From: Methylobacillus methanolivorans
GTDB lineage: Bacteria; Pseudomonadota; Gammaproteobacteria; Burkholderiales; Methylophilaceae
Direction: 5' to 3'
Assembly (NCBI RefSeq): GCF_044751345.1
Contig: NZ_JBIWXY010000002.1
Coordinates: forward strand, 1-64,000
Length of the DNA stretch: 64,000 nucleotides
In this document: positions 18,520 to 28,352 of the stretch, piece after piece
How positions within the stretch are numbered: the first letter of the stretch is position 1
Layout of the letters: each line of letters opens with the position of its first letter
The notes under the pieces: model-generated
The model's input: only the letters and a program-made list of their open reading frames with translations
The model's database searches: none
What the model was told of the DNA's origin: nothing
Position numbers and translations under genes: made by a program

Positions 18520-19455
18520 ATGCATGCCAACCAGAATCTTGCCCTGCCTCCAGGCTATCAATTGCAGGGCTATGAAATCAAAAAGCTTCTCAGCGCCGGT
18601 GGATTCAGCTTCGTCTATATTGCCCGCGACCTGGAAAACGACAGCACTGTCGCCATCAAGGAATATCTTCCCAATATGCTCGCCTTGCGCAAGGAGGGCG
18701 ACCAAGTACGCATCCCGACCAATGAAGCGGCAGCAGGGTTCCGCTTTGGCCTGAAATGTTTTTTCGAGGAAGGCCGGGCGCTGGCGAACATTGAGCACAA
18801 GAATATCGTGCGCGTGCAAAACTTCTTCCGCGCCAATGATACGGTGTATATGGTGATGCGCTACGAGCGCGGGAAATCACTACAGGAATATGTGCTCGCC
18901 CGCGATAGCGCCCTACCCGAAACCATGCTGCGCAGTATTTTCAGCCAGTTGCTGAATGGCCTGCGTGAAGTACATGCACAAAAGCTGCTGCATCTCGACA
19001 TCAAGCCCGCCAATATTTATATCCGCCTGGATGGCTCACCAGTATTACTCGATTTCGGCTCTGCCCGCATGGCACTCAACGAAGCATCCAACAAGCTACC
19101 ACCCAGCTACACCCCAGGCTTTGCCTCTCCCGAACAATATGGCGACCGCAAGCAACTCGGCCCCTGGAGCGATGTCTACAGCATCGGCGCCAGCATGTAT
19201 GCCTGCTTGCTGCAAGCAGCGCCCCAGGCCGCTGATCAGCGCGTCAACAAGGATTTGTTGATTCCTGCCAGCAAACTAGGCAAGGGAAAATACTCCCGCA
19301 ATCTGCTGGGGATTATTGATAGCTGCATGGCCCTGGATTACATGGAGCGCCCGCCTAGTGTGTTTGCCTTGCAGAAATCATTGCTGGAGGCTGTGCCACT
19401 GCCCGCACGCCACGGCTGGCTACACAAGATTACCTCGCTGTTCACCCAGGATTAA
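18520..19455 (+). CDS. Cytosolic Ser/Thr protein kinase (Hanks type)
   Basis: 311 residues, no membrane segment or extracellular sensor. Kinase landmarks: modified glycine loop SAGGFSFVY (25-33), catalytic lysine VAIKEY (K47), HLDIKPAN (158-165; HRD replaced by HLD, so an atypical non-RD kinase), DFG (178-180), ASPEQY in place of APE, and DVYSIGASMY. Catalytic Lys and both Asp are present, so it is probably active. No clear ribosome site precedes the ATG. It is followed after 14 bases by a PP2C phosphatase, forming a reversible phosphorylation pair. Substrate unknown. Confidence 0.92.
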   Translation: MHANQNLALPPGYQLQGYEIKKLLSAGGFSFVYIARDLENDSTVAIKEYLPNMLALRKEGDQVRIPTNEAAAGFRFGLKCFFEEGRALANIEHKNIVRVQNFFRANDTVYMVMRYERGKSLQEYVLARDSALPETMLRSIFSQLLNGLREVHAQKLLHLDIKPANIYIRLDGSPVLLDFGSARMALNEASNKLPPSYTPGFASPEQYGDRKQLGPWSDVYSIGASMYACLLQAAPQAADQRVNKDLLIPASKLGKGKYSRNLLGIIDSCMALDYMERPPSVFALQKSLLEAVPLPARHGWLHKITSLFTQD

Positions 19456-19469
19456 GGGAGGTTGTATCC

Positions 19470-20393
19470 ATGAAATTCACGATTCACCAAAGTAGCCGCA
19501 GCGGCGGACGCCCGGTCAATCAGGATCGGGTCGCCTACTCCTATAGCAAGAACGCTGTGCTGCTAGTGCTCGCCGACGGTATGGGCGGACATCACCACGG
19601 CGAAGTCGCGGCGCAACTGGCCGTCAAGATGTTGACAGGCGCATTCCAGCGCGCCGCCAAGCCAGACCTGGACGATGTCACAGACTTCTTGCAAACCGAG
19701 ATTGTGAAACTGCATGAGGCCATTCATCAACTGGCAGAAAACCGTGGCCTGGATGAAACGCCCAAGACCACACTGGTGGTGGGTATCCTGCAAAACAATA
19801 CGCTGTACTGCGCGCATATAGGCGACTCACGCCTGTATCACTTCCGTCACGGCAAACGCCTATCCCGTACTGAAGACCACTCCATCGTGCAAATGATGTT
19901 GAAACAAGGCAAGCTGGATGCAGTTTCCGTCATGCACCACCCTGACCGACACAAAATCTACAATTGCCTGGGAAGCGAACTCCCTCCCACCATCGAGATC
20001 GCCCCACCTCGCCAGCTCCAAGCCGGTGACCAAATATTGCTCTGCAGTGATGGCCTGTGGTCACAACTCAGCGATGAACGCATACAGGATATTCTCCACA
20101 CGGGTCTTGGTGTCGCACATGCGGTGCCTAGCCTGCTAGACGCGGCAGAAAAACTGGGCGGAAAAAACATGGACAACCTAAGTGCCGTCGGCGTGCAATG
20201 GGAGAGCAAGTCTGAACAGCCACTGACGATTTCCACATTGGAGATGTCACTCGCACAGTCGCACACCATTCTCGGGCTAACAGAGCCTGATGAGCACGGT
20301 ATTGCCGCAATGGCTGCGGACCTTGATGAAGAAGATATAGAGCGTGCTATTGCCGAAATCAACGCTGCCATCAAGCGCAGCAAGTTACCTTAA
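19470..20393 (+). CDS. PP2C family Ser/Thr phosphatase
   Basis: 307 residues. Metal-binding and catalytic motifs are in order: NQDR (17-20), LADGMGGH (34-41), GDSRLYH (near 115), LCSDGLW (near 193), and MDNLSAV (near 237). It is soluble; about 60 C-terminal residues beyond the PP2C core are acidic and helical. Directly downstream of the kinase with a GGAGG-like ribosome site, so it most likely reverses that kinase's action. Confidence 0.93.
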   Translation: MKFTIHQSSRSGGRPVNQDRVAYSYSKNAVLLVLADGMGGHHHGEVAAQLAVKMLTGAFQRAAKPDLDDVTDFLQTEIVKLHEAIHQLAENRGLDETPKTTLVVGILQNNTLYCAHIGDSRLYHFRHGKRLSRTEDHSIVQMMLKQGKLDAVSVMHHPDRHKIYNCLGSELPPTIEIAPPRQLQAGDQILLCSDGLWSQLSDERIQDILHTGLGVAHAVPSLLDAAEKLGGKNMDNLSAVGVQWESKSEQPLTISTLEMSLAQSHTILGLTEPDEHGIAAMAADLDEEDIERAIAEINAAIKRSKLP

Positions 20394-20460
20394 GGCCTTG
20401 CTTGGCCGCGCCCTCGCGCAACTCCGCTGTCGAGCGTCACTTAACTCATAGGCATCGCGC

Positions 20461-20466
20461 TATAAT
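20461..20466 (+). promoter_or_regulatory. Promoter -10 box of rph
   Basis: Perfect TATAAT. The -35 region (about 20438-20445, CACTTAAC) is poor. Because an upstream in-frame ATG (20467) overlaps the start of transcription, the -10 position supports the later rph start at 20494. Confidence 0.5.
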
Positions 20467-20493
20467 ATGCGCTTTGAAAATTCAGGAAACACC

Positions 20494-21210
20494 ATGCGTC
20501 CCAGCAACCGTGCCCCAGACCAGTTACGTCACGTCGAGATCATCCGCCATTACACCAAGCATGCGGAAGGCTCTGTGCTGGTCAAGTTCGGTGATACGCA
20601 TGTACTGTGTACCGCCAGTGTTGAAGAGAAAGTCCCGCCTTTCCTGCGCGGCAAGAACCAAGGCTGGACCACGGCCGAATACGGCATGCTGCCCCGTTCC
20701 ACTGGCAGCCGCATGGACCGCGAAGCCGCGCGCGGCAAGCAATCTGGCCGTACCCAGGAAATCCAGCGCTTGATTGGCCGCAGCCTGCGCGCCGTGATTG
20801 ACCTCGAAAAGCTCGGCGAGCGCACCATCCACCTAGATTGTGACGTCATCCAGGCTGACGGTGGCACGCGCACTGCCAGCATCACCGGCGCTTATGTCGC
20901 GCTGCATGATGCCATCAGCTTTTTGCTGAACAAGGGGCTGATCCAGGAGTCGCCACTGCGTGACGCGGTAGCCGCTATCTCAGTCGGCGTTTACCAAGGC
21001 AACCCCGTGCTGGATCTGGATTACATCGAAGATTCCGCCTGCGATACCGACATGAACATCGTCATGACCGGAAGCGGCGGCTTTGTCGAGATTCAGGGTA
21101 CTGCCGAAGGTGAGCCATTCCAGCGTGATGCCATGAACCGCATGCTGGAACTGGCCGAAAGCGGCATCCGCACTCTATTGCTTAAGCAGAAAGAAACGCT
21201 GGGGCTGTAA
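20494..21210 (+). CDS. rph: Ribonuclease PH
   Basis: Phosphorolytic 3'-5' exoribonuclease that trims tRNA 3' ends. 238 residues from ATG 20494, exactly the E. coli length, with AGGAAA 6-7 bases upstream. Motifs: MRPSNRAPDQLR start, GSVLVKFGDTHVLCTASVE, TTAEYGMLPRST and DCDVIQADGGTRTASITGA. The C-terminal end is complete. First gene of rph-rdgB-small protein-hemW. Confidence 0.97.
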   Translation: MRPSNRAPDQLRHVEIIRHYTKHAEGSVLVKFGDTHVLCTASVEEKVPPFLRGKNQGWTTAEYGMLPRSTGSRMDREAARGKQSGRTQEIQRLIGRSLRAVIDLEKLGERTIHLDCDVIQADGGTRTASITGAYVALHDAISFLLNKGLIQESPLRDAVAAISVGVYQGNPVLDLDYIEDSACDTDMNIVMTGSGGFVEIQGTAEGEPFQRDAMNRMLELAESGIRTLLLKQKETLGL

Positions 21211-21212
21211 AG

Positions 21213-21818
21213 ATGACGATGCCGTTCCAGAAACTCGTCATTGCCAGCGGCAATCAAGGCAAGCTCAAGGAAATCCAGGCCTTGCTTGCACCGCTCTCGA
21301 TTGAGGTGCTGCCACAATCTGCGCTCAATGTACCAGAGGCAGAAGAGCCATTTGTGACCTTTGTCGAAAATGCGCTGGCCAAGGCACGCCATGCCAGCCG
21401 CCATACCGGCCTGCCTGCATTAGCCGATGATTCAGGTATCTGCGTCAATGCCTTGCAAGGAGCCCCTGGCGTTTACTCTGCGCGGTATGCGGGTGAACCC
21501 AAATCTGATCAGCGCAATAATGACAAGCTGCTCCAAAGCCTGGATAGCCTGCATGACAGGCACGCTTATTACTATTGCGTCATGGTGCTGGTACGCCATG
21601 CCGATGACCCTCAACCGCTGATTGCAGAAGGCGCCTGGCAGGGAGAAATCCTAACCACTGCGCGTGGTGAGGGAGGCTTCGGCTACGACCCCTTGTTTCT
21701 GGATGCCAAAACCGGCCAGACCGCTGCCGAGTTACCCGCCGAGATCAAGAATCGCATCAGCCATCGTGGCCATGCCCTGACCAAGCTGGTACAACAATTG
21801 GAAAGGCTGGCGCTATGA
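21213..21818 (+). CDS. rdgB: dITP/XTP pyrophosphatase (house-cleaning NTPase)
   Basis: Hydrolyses dITP, ITP and XTP to keep deaminated purines out of nucleic acids. 201 residues; VIASGNQGKLKEI (9-21), ENALAKARHA (52-61), LADDSGICV (70-78), GEGGFGYDPLF (near 150) and SHRGHALTK (C-terminal) are the Ham1 motifs. It starts 2 bases after the rph stop and ends overlapping the next start by 4 bases. Confidence 0.96.
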   Translation: MTMPFQKLVIASGNQGKLKEIQALLAPLSIEVLPQSALNVPEAEEPFVTFVENALAKARHASRHTGLPALADDSGICVNALQGAPGVYSARYAGEPKSDQRNNDKLLQSLDSLHDRHAYYYCVMVLVRHADDPQPLIAEGAWQGEILTTARGEGGFGYDPLFLDAKTGQTAAELPAEIKNRISHRGHALTKLVQQLERLAL

Positions 21819-22048
21819 GCGGAAACTGGCCGAAATGGCTGCGTGACGACGGCAGCGTCGTCTCCTGCACGGAAAAGGTCAAGGTCATGACAGAGAACTT
21901 CGACGAACTCAAACAAATTGCCCAGGATGCCCTGGAAGACGGCCTGTTAATGGAAGTCTCAGAAGCGCAGATGCGCGAGGCCCTGCATCGCCTGATTGAC
22001 GAATTGGTGAACCCCTATCAGCACACCCATCGAAATCAAGGCGATTAG
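21815..22048 (+). CDS. Small conserved protein between rdgB and hemW
   Basis: 77 residues, acidic and mainly helical, no signal or membrane segment. The start overlaps the rdgB stop (ATGA). I recall similar short proteins at this position in other betaproteobacteria but know no function. Its 3' end overlaps the probable beginning of hemW coding sequence by about 30 bases, so translation of the two may be linked. Confidence 0.7.
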   Translation: MSGNWPKWLRDDGSVVSCTEKVKVMTENFDELKQIAQDALEDGLLMEVSEAQMREALHRLIDELVNPYQHTHRNQGD

Positions 22049-23234
22049 CGACCTGCCTGGCCAGGGGGATACGCCAGAAACACTGTCCTCCGCCCCGACC
22101 GAGCCACCACCGCTATCGCTTTATATTCATATCCCCTGGTGCGTGCGCAAATGCCCGTATTGCGATTTCAATTCGCATGAGTCGCGCACGGAGATTCCTG
22201 AAGCCGCTTATGTCGATGCCCTGATTGCCGATCTTGAGCAATCAGTACCCCGCATCTGGGGACGGCGCGTACACAGCATTTTCTTCGGCGGCGGCACACC
22301 CAGCCTATTCTCAGCCGAGGCGATAGACCGCATCCTGAGCCATGTACGGGCGCTTGTGCCGTTGAGCATAGATTGCGAAATCACTCTGGAAGCCAACCCA
22401 GGCACCGTCGATGCTGCGCATTTCCGCGGTTATCGCGCGGCAGGTGTCAACCGTCTCTCGCTCGGTATCCAGAGTTTTGATAGTGATTACCTGCACAAGC
22501 TAGGCCGTATCCACGATGAAACCCAGGCAGTCGCCGCAGCAGAACTGGCACTTGGCACCTTCGATTCAGTGAATCTCGATGTCATGTATGCCCTGCCCGG
22601 CCAAAGCCTGGAACATGCCCTGGCTGATGCCCAGCGCGCCTGCGATCTCAAGCCAGCGCACCTGTCGTTCTATCACCTGACGCTGGAACCCAACACTCCA
22701 TTTCACCGCACTCCACCAGCCTTGCCTGACGATGACACCAGCGCCAGCATGCAGGAAGCCATTGAAGATTTATTGGGCCAACATGGTTACACACATTATG
22801 AAACCTCGGCGTTTGCTCACCCCGGCAAGCAATGTCGTCATAACCGTAACTACTGGCAGTTCGGTGATTATCTTGGCATAGGCGCAGGAGCGCACAGCAA
22901 ATTAAGCTTTCATGACCGTATCACGCGCGAAAGCCGCCACAAGCATCCCAAACGCTATTTGGAGCATGCCACCCAAGGCCATGCCGTAGAGCAACAATGG
23001 CAAATTCCCAGGGATGAGCTGCCTTTTGAATTCATGATGAATGCCTTGCGATTGACTGATGGCGTGGACCCTGCATTGTTCAAGATGCGCACTGGACTGC
23101 CATTGGAGCATATGTCCCCCGTTTTGCAACATGCTGTTGCAAAAGGACTATTAGACCTCAGCCCGACCCGCATCGCACCCACACCTCTCGGACAACGGTT
23201 CCTCAACGAGTTGCTGCAACTCTTCCTTGATTGA
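22017..23234 (+). CDS. hemW: Radical SAM heme chaperone HemW (unusual start)
   Basis: HemW carries heme and a 4Fe-4S cluster and is related to coproporphyrinogen dehydrogenase. Conserved sequence begins with LSLYIHIPWCVRKCPYC, which has the CxxxCxxC cluster motif; then FFGGGTPS and ETSAFAHPGKQCRHN follow. The frame is open back to 22011, but it has no ATG, GTG or TTG before a GTG at 22143, which would delete the first cluster cysteine. The start given is an ATC at 22017, six bases after GGTGA, reading I-S-T-P-I-E-I-K; ATT 22044 or CTG 22053 are alternatives. The start is uncertain, the gene is not. Confidence 0.88.
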   Translation: MSTPIEIKAISDLPGQGDTPETLSSAPTEPPPLSLYIHIPWCVRKCPYCDFNSHESRTEIPEAAYVDALIADLEQSVPRIWGRRVHSIFFGGGTPSLFSAEAIDRILSHVRALVPLSIDCEITLEANPGTVDAAHFRGYRAAGVNRLSLGIQSFDSDYLHKLGRIHDETQAVAAAELALGTFDSVNLDVMYALPGQSLEHALADAQRACDLKPAHLSFYHLTLEPNTPFHRTPPALPDDDTSASMQEAIEDLLGQHGYTHYETSAFAHPGKQCRHNRNYWQFGDYLGIGAGAHSKLSFHDRITRESRHKHPKRYLEHATQGHAVEQQWQIPRDELPFEFMMNALRLTDGVDPALFKMRTGLPLEHMSPVLQHAVAKGLLDLSPTRIAPTPLGQRFLNELLQLFLD

Positions 23235-23274
23235 TCTCAACCTGATGCTTCCACATTAAGAATTGCTTTGTAAG

Positions 23275-23304
23275 AGAATCCCTGTATTACAATACAGCGA
23301 TTCT
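23275..23304. promoter_or_regulatory. 30-bp palindrome with LexA-type core
   Basis: Outer arms AGAATC (23275-23280) and GATTCT (23299-23304) flank CTGTATTACAATACAG (23282-23297), which matches the CTGT-N8-ACAG SOS box. The core overlaps a possible -10 (TACAAT, 23288-23293; -35 TTGCTT at 23263-23268). It lies 90 bases before the diguanylate cyclase gene. A hairpin terminator for hemW is the alternative, but no T-run follows. Confidence 0.5.
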
Positions 23305-23387
23305 GGAAGTAGAGAGCAACGATCACGGGGATAAAAGTTGCCGCACACCCAGAACTCTCAGGGACACCGACACAATTCGAGTCAGCT

Positions 23388-24965
23388 ATGGATCAACATA
23401 AAAAATCCGTTGAAACTGCACGACAAACCCTTATCCAGCTTGCAAAAAGCCGGATAGCGCCGACACCGGACAACTATCGCAAAGTTTATACCGCCATTAA
23501 TGGCGAAACCGTCGCCGATAGCACATCAACCATAGGTCAGCTTCTGGGCAACGTGCTGAAAGAGGTCAGTACACAACAACCTCACTATACAGCTAGCATA
23601 CACCACATCCTGAGCCAGCTTGAAGGACAAAACTGGCGGAGCCTAGACACTGCATTACGTCAGTTATTGGCGCACCTGCCTTCTCCAGACAGCCATTCAC
23701 ATTTTCAGGCACCGGCCCACCAGCAGGATATCAGCGACATCATGACGCTCTGGCGCAATATGCTGATCAGGACGCTGGACTTAGTCATCATCCCACAACT
23801 CAAGGAGCTTCCTGAGGCTCAGGCTCGAGCAACTGCCTTGCTAGAAGCGACACAGAGGGCTCAGCACCGTGATGAAATTCTGGCGCTGGAAGATGCATTG
23901 AAGAACATTCTCTTCAACCTGGAAATGCACTTGGATAGCCAGAGCCAGCTGCAACTCCGCCTGTTGCAGCTATTGCGCCTGCTCTTGGTCAGCATGGAAG
24001 CACTCGTGTTGGAAGAGCGCTGGCTACAAGGCCCGACCACGGCGATTCGCGACATCCTCACTCAGCCATTGAATGTCGACTCTCTAGCCAAGGCAGAGGA
24101 TACGCTTAAAGACCTTATCTTCATGCAAGGTCAGCTCAGGCCTGGATTGATCGAAGCCAAGAAAACCTTAAAAAAGATGGCAGAGATTTTTGTCACGCAA
24201 CTGTCCGAGATTACCGTGGCCACGGATGAGTACCAAACCAAGTTGCAAGGCTATCGCGAGGAAATCAGCCATAGCGACGAGATACAAGATCTTAACCACG
24301 TATTACATTGTTTATTGGAAGACACCCAGGCCATCAGCACGATCACGCAAAATTCCCGCAACGAGATACTGGATGCGCAAAACAAGGTGCGAGAGGCTGA
24401 AAAGCAAATTTACGAACTGACATTGCAGCTCGACCATATCAACGAAATTGCACACGAGGACTACCTGACCGGCACACTGAACCGTCGAGGCATGGATGAG
24501 GCCTTGCTCAGGGAGTTCAATCGCGCAGACCGTTTTGGCATGCCACTGAGTATTGCCATGATGGATATCGATCACTTCAAGCAGATTAACGACAATATGG
24601 GCCATGCCACCGGTGACCAGGCATTAGCTCACCTAGCCTCCGTCATCAAGGAAGCCTTGCGCACCACTGATGTGATTGCGCGTTATGGCGGCGAGGAATT
24701 CATCATTTTGCTGCCAGGCACGACGGAACAAGATGCCATCAGCGTCATTACACGTGCTCAACGCGAATTGACTCGCAATATCTTCCTGCACAATGACAGC
24801 CATGTATTGATCACATTTAGCGCAGGCGTTGCCCAGCGTCAGGAAGGCGAGGCAGCCGACTCGATTATTGGGCGTACAGACCAAGCCTTGTACCGAGCAA
24901 AGAACAGTGGACGCAATCGCGTCATCGGCGCCAGCAATCTCGACAAACCCATTTCCCCCCAGTAA
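23388..24965 (+). CDS. Diguanylate cyclase (GGDEF protein)
   Basis: Makes cyclic di-GMP from two GTP. 525 residues. The N-terminal about 330 residues are helical, soluble, with no recognised sensor and no membrane segment; a coiled coil is likely at about 315-355. The GGDEF domain starts near 365 (DYLTGTLNRRGMDEAL); the active site is GGEEF (about 432-436) and RTTD five residues before it is an intact inhibitory I-site. No EAL domain. It stands alone with its own 150-bp leader and terminator. Confidence 0.93.
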   Translation: MDQHKKSVETARQTLIQLAKSRIAPTPDNYRKVYTAINGETVADSTSTIGQLLGNVLKEVSTQQPHYTASIHHILSQLEGQNWRSLDTALRQLLAHLPSPDSHSHFQAPAHQQDISDIMTLWRNMLIRTLDLVIIPQLKELPEAQARATALLEATQRAQHRDEILALEDALKNILFNLEMHLDSQSQLQLRLLQLLRLLLVSMEALVLEERWLQGPTTAIRDILTQPLNVDSLAKAEDTLKDLIFMQGQLRPGLIEAKKTLKKMAEIFVTQLSEITVATDEYQTKLQGYREEISHSDEIQDLNHVLHCLLEDTQAISTITQNSRNEILDAQNKVREAEKQIYELTLQLDHINEIAHEDYLTGTLNRRGMDEALLREFNRADRFGMPLSIAMMDIDHFKQINDNMGHATGDQALAHLASVIKEALRTTDVIARYGGEEFIILLPGTTEQDAISVITRAQRELTRNIFLHNDSHVLITFSAGVAQRQEGEAADSIIGRTDQALYRAKNSGRNRVIGASNLDKPISPQ

Positions 24966-24974
24966 AAGACAACA

Positions 24975-25002
24975 AAAAAGCCCCGCAATTGCGGGGCTTT
25001 TT
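24975..25002. terminator. Bidirectional terminator, GGDEF gene/argH
   Basis: GCCCCGC and GCGGGGC with loop AATT, flanked by A5 and T5. It sits between convergent genes and is symmetric. Confidence 0.9.
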
Positions 25003-25029
25003 CCATTAAACACTGATTGTTGAATGCAT

Positions 25030-26436
<1,407 letters not shown>

Positions 26437-26493
26437 GATGTCGCGTGATGAACTCACGATGCTGATTAGAATGTGGAAATAGTGCGATAAACC

Positions 26494-27516
26494 ATGGCTA
26501 TTATAAAGCAAAACGCCATTCATTCCTTGAAGTTGCCAGACTTCCGCAATCTCGGCATCTGTCTGCGCATATTGGTCGTCGCCAACCTGTTAGGCTTGTT
26601 TGCCTCGCTGGCAGCCAGTAACGACCTGACAGAATGGTTACCAGGCTTCACGCGCTGGTGCGCCCTCATGCAACCTGTACTCCTGCTCAGCCTGCTTGCT
26701 GTATATGCCATCCAACCCTGGCTGACCAAGCTACATGGCTACATCGCCTACCCTATTACCCTGTTGATACCGGTCGCCTTCAGCCTATTAGCCCATGTCG
26801 TTGCGAGCGAGATATTGCACATTGATCTCGCCAGCAGCTTGTTGCGCACGCTCACACTCACCGCCAGCATCACAGCCATCACCCTGCTTTATTTACAGCT
26901 ACGCCAGCGTGCCCTTACCCCGGCGATTGCCGAGGCGCGCCTGCAGGCGCTGCAAGCCCGGATACGCCCGCACTTTCTCTTCAACAGCATCAATGCCGTG
27001 CTCTCCATCGTGCGTAGCGATAGCAAGCAGGCAGAAACCGCGCTCATGGACATGGCCGACCTGTTTCGTGTCTTGATGGCGGACAACCGCGAACTGGTGC
27101 CGCTGGCACAAGAGCTGGCACTGTGCCGGCAATACTTGGCGCTAGAGAAACTGCGCTTGGAACACCGGCTCAATCTCGACTGGCAGGTCGACAACATGCC
27201 ACAAGATGCCCTGATTCCACCGCTCATCCTGCAACCCTTGCTGGAGAATGCGGTTTACCATGGCATAGAACCACTGGATGAAGGTGGCACCATCAGCATC
27301 CAGCTACACAGCACACGCAACGAATTGCATATTCAGTTACGCAACCCTTACCAGCCTGGCTCAACCCATCATCCGGGCAATCGCATGGCGCTCAGCAATA
27401 TCCGCGAGCGCCTGCAACTCCACTTTGATGCCGAGGCCAGCCTCAATATCCGCCAGGATAATGGCCACTACGCCGTGCATATCATCATTCCCTATCGCCA
27501 CAGGGCAGCCGCATGA
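26494..27516 (+). CDS. AlgZ/LytS-type sensor histidine kinase
   Basis: 340 residues. Four hydrophobic segments within the first 135 residues, no large extracellular domain. The His-kinase domain has RPHFLFNSIN with the phospho-accepting H160 and the N box LLENAVYHGIEP (near 251). This is the short LytS/AlgZ (FimS) class that pairs with LytTR regulators. Its stop overlaps the start of the regulator gene (ATGATG), a clear cognate pair. Signal unknown. Confidence 0.9.
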   Translation: MAIIKQNAIHSLKLPDFRNLGICLRILVVANLLGLFASLAASNDLTEWLPGFTRWCALMQPVLLLSLLAVYAIQPWLTKLHGYIAYPITLLIPVAFSLLAHVVASEILHIDLASSLLRTLTLTASITAITLLYLQLRQRALTPAIAEARLQALQARIRPHFLFNSINAVLSIVRSDSKQAETALMDMADLFRVLMADNRELVPLAQELALCRQYLALEKLRLEHRLNLDWQVDNMPQDALIPPLILQPLLENAVYHGIEPLDEGGTISIQLHSTRNELHIQLRNPYQPGSTHHPGNRMALSNIRERLQLHFDAEASLNIRQDNGHYAVHIIIPYRHRAAA

Positions 27517-28259
27517 TGCAGGCTCCGCTCAATATCGTCATCGCCGACGATGAACCTCCCGCGCGCAACCGCTTGCGCGAACTGCTGGCGGAGATTCCGG
27601 GTGTCGCACTGGTAGGCGAGGCCAGGCATGGCAATGAGGCTCTCGAGCTTGCACAACAGCTCCAGCCGCATGTGCTACTGCTAGATATCCGCATGCCCAA
27701 CATGGATGGCATTGAAGCAGCCGCCCATGCACAAAAACTCGCCCAACCGCCTGCCATCATTTTTACCACGGCGTTTGATGGCTATGCCATCCAGGCATTC
27801 GAGATGAATGCTGTCGATTACCTGCTCAAGCCCATTCGCCAAGAACGGCTGGCAGCGGCACTGCACAAGGCACGCGTATTGTTGCCAGCCCAGATTGAGG
27901 CACTCAAACCCTTGCAACGCATGCGCACCCATTTCAGCGTCAACCATCATGGCCGCATATTGCTCATCCCGGTGCATGAGGTGATTTACCTGCGTGCCGA
28001 GCTTAAATATGTCACATTGCGCACCAAGGAGCAGGAATACCTCATCGAAGAATCGCTGACCAACCTGGAACAGGAGCTTGGGCCACTTTTCCTGCGCCTG
28101 CATCGTAATTGCCTGGTGGCACAATCCAGTATCAGCGGTTATGAAAAGCGTGATATCGATGGTGAACATGGCTGGCACGCCATCCTCAGGGACATTCCAG
28201 ACACCATTGCCGTCAGTCGGCGGCAATATCACCTGTTGCGCAAACTCGCTGCACACTAG
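27513..28259 (+). CDS. AlgR-type LytTR response regulator
   Basis: 248 residues. Receiver domain with the acidic pocket ADDE (11-14), phospho-acceptor D58 in LLLDIRMPNMDG, and the TFT/lysine region KPIRQERL. A LytTR DNA-binding domain occupies roughly 145-245. In betaproteobacteria this pair commonly precedes hemC, as here (93 bp upstream). It may control exopolysaccharide, pili or heme genes; no sequence evidence decides. Confidence 0.92.
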   Translation: MMQAPLNIVIADDEPPARNRLRELLAEIPGVALVGEARHGNEALELAQQLQPHVLLLDIRMPNMDGIEAAAHAQKLAQPPAIIFTTAFDGYAIQAFEMNAVDYLLKPIRQERLAAALHKARVLLPAQIEALKPLQRMRTHFSVNHHGRILLIPVHEVIYLRAELKYVTLRTKEQEYLIEESLTNLEQELGPLFLRLHRNCLVAQSSISGYEKRDIDGEHGWHAILRDIPDTIAVSRRQYHLLRKLAAH

Positions 28260-28284
28260 CCATCAGCGCTAAGCCGCTCAGGCC

Positions 28285-28301
28285 CTATGCTAAAATGGCG
28301 C
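28285..28301 (+). promoter_or_regulatory. Extended -10 promoter before hemC
   Basis: The 93-bp gap before hemC holds TATGCTAAAATGGCGC, an extended -10 (TGCTAAAAT) followed by a GC-rich discriminator. No convincing -35. It would start a hemCDXY transcript. Confidence 0.4.
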
Positions 28302-28352
28302 TTTCAATAACAACTTGGCTGTAAGCGCATTGCCCACCAGCCCCACTCACTG

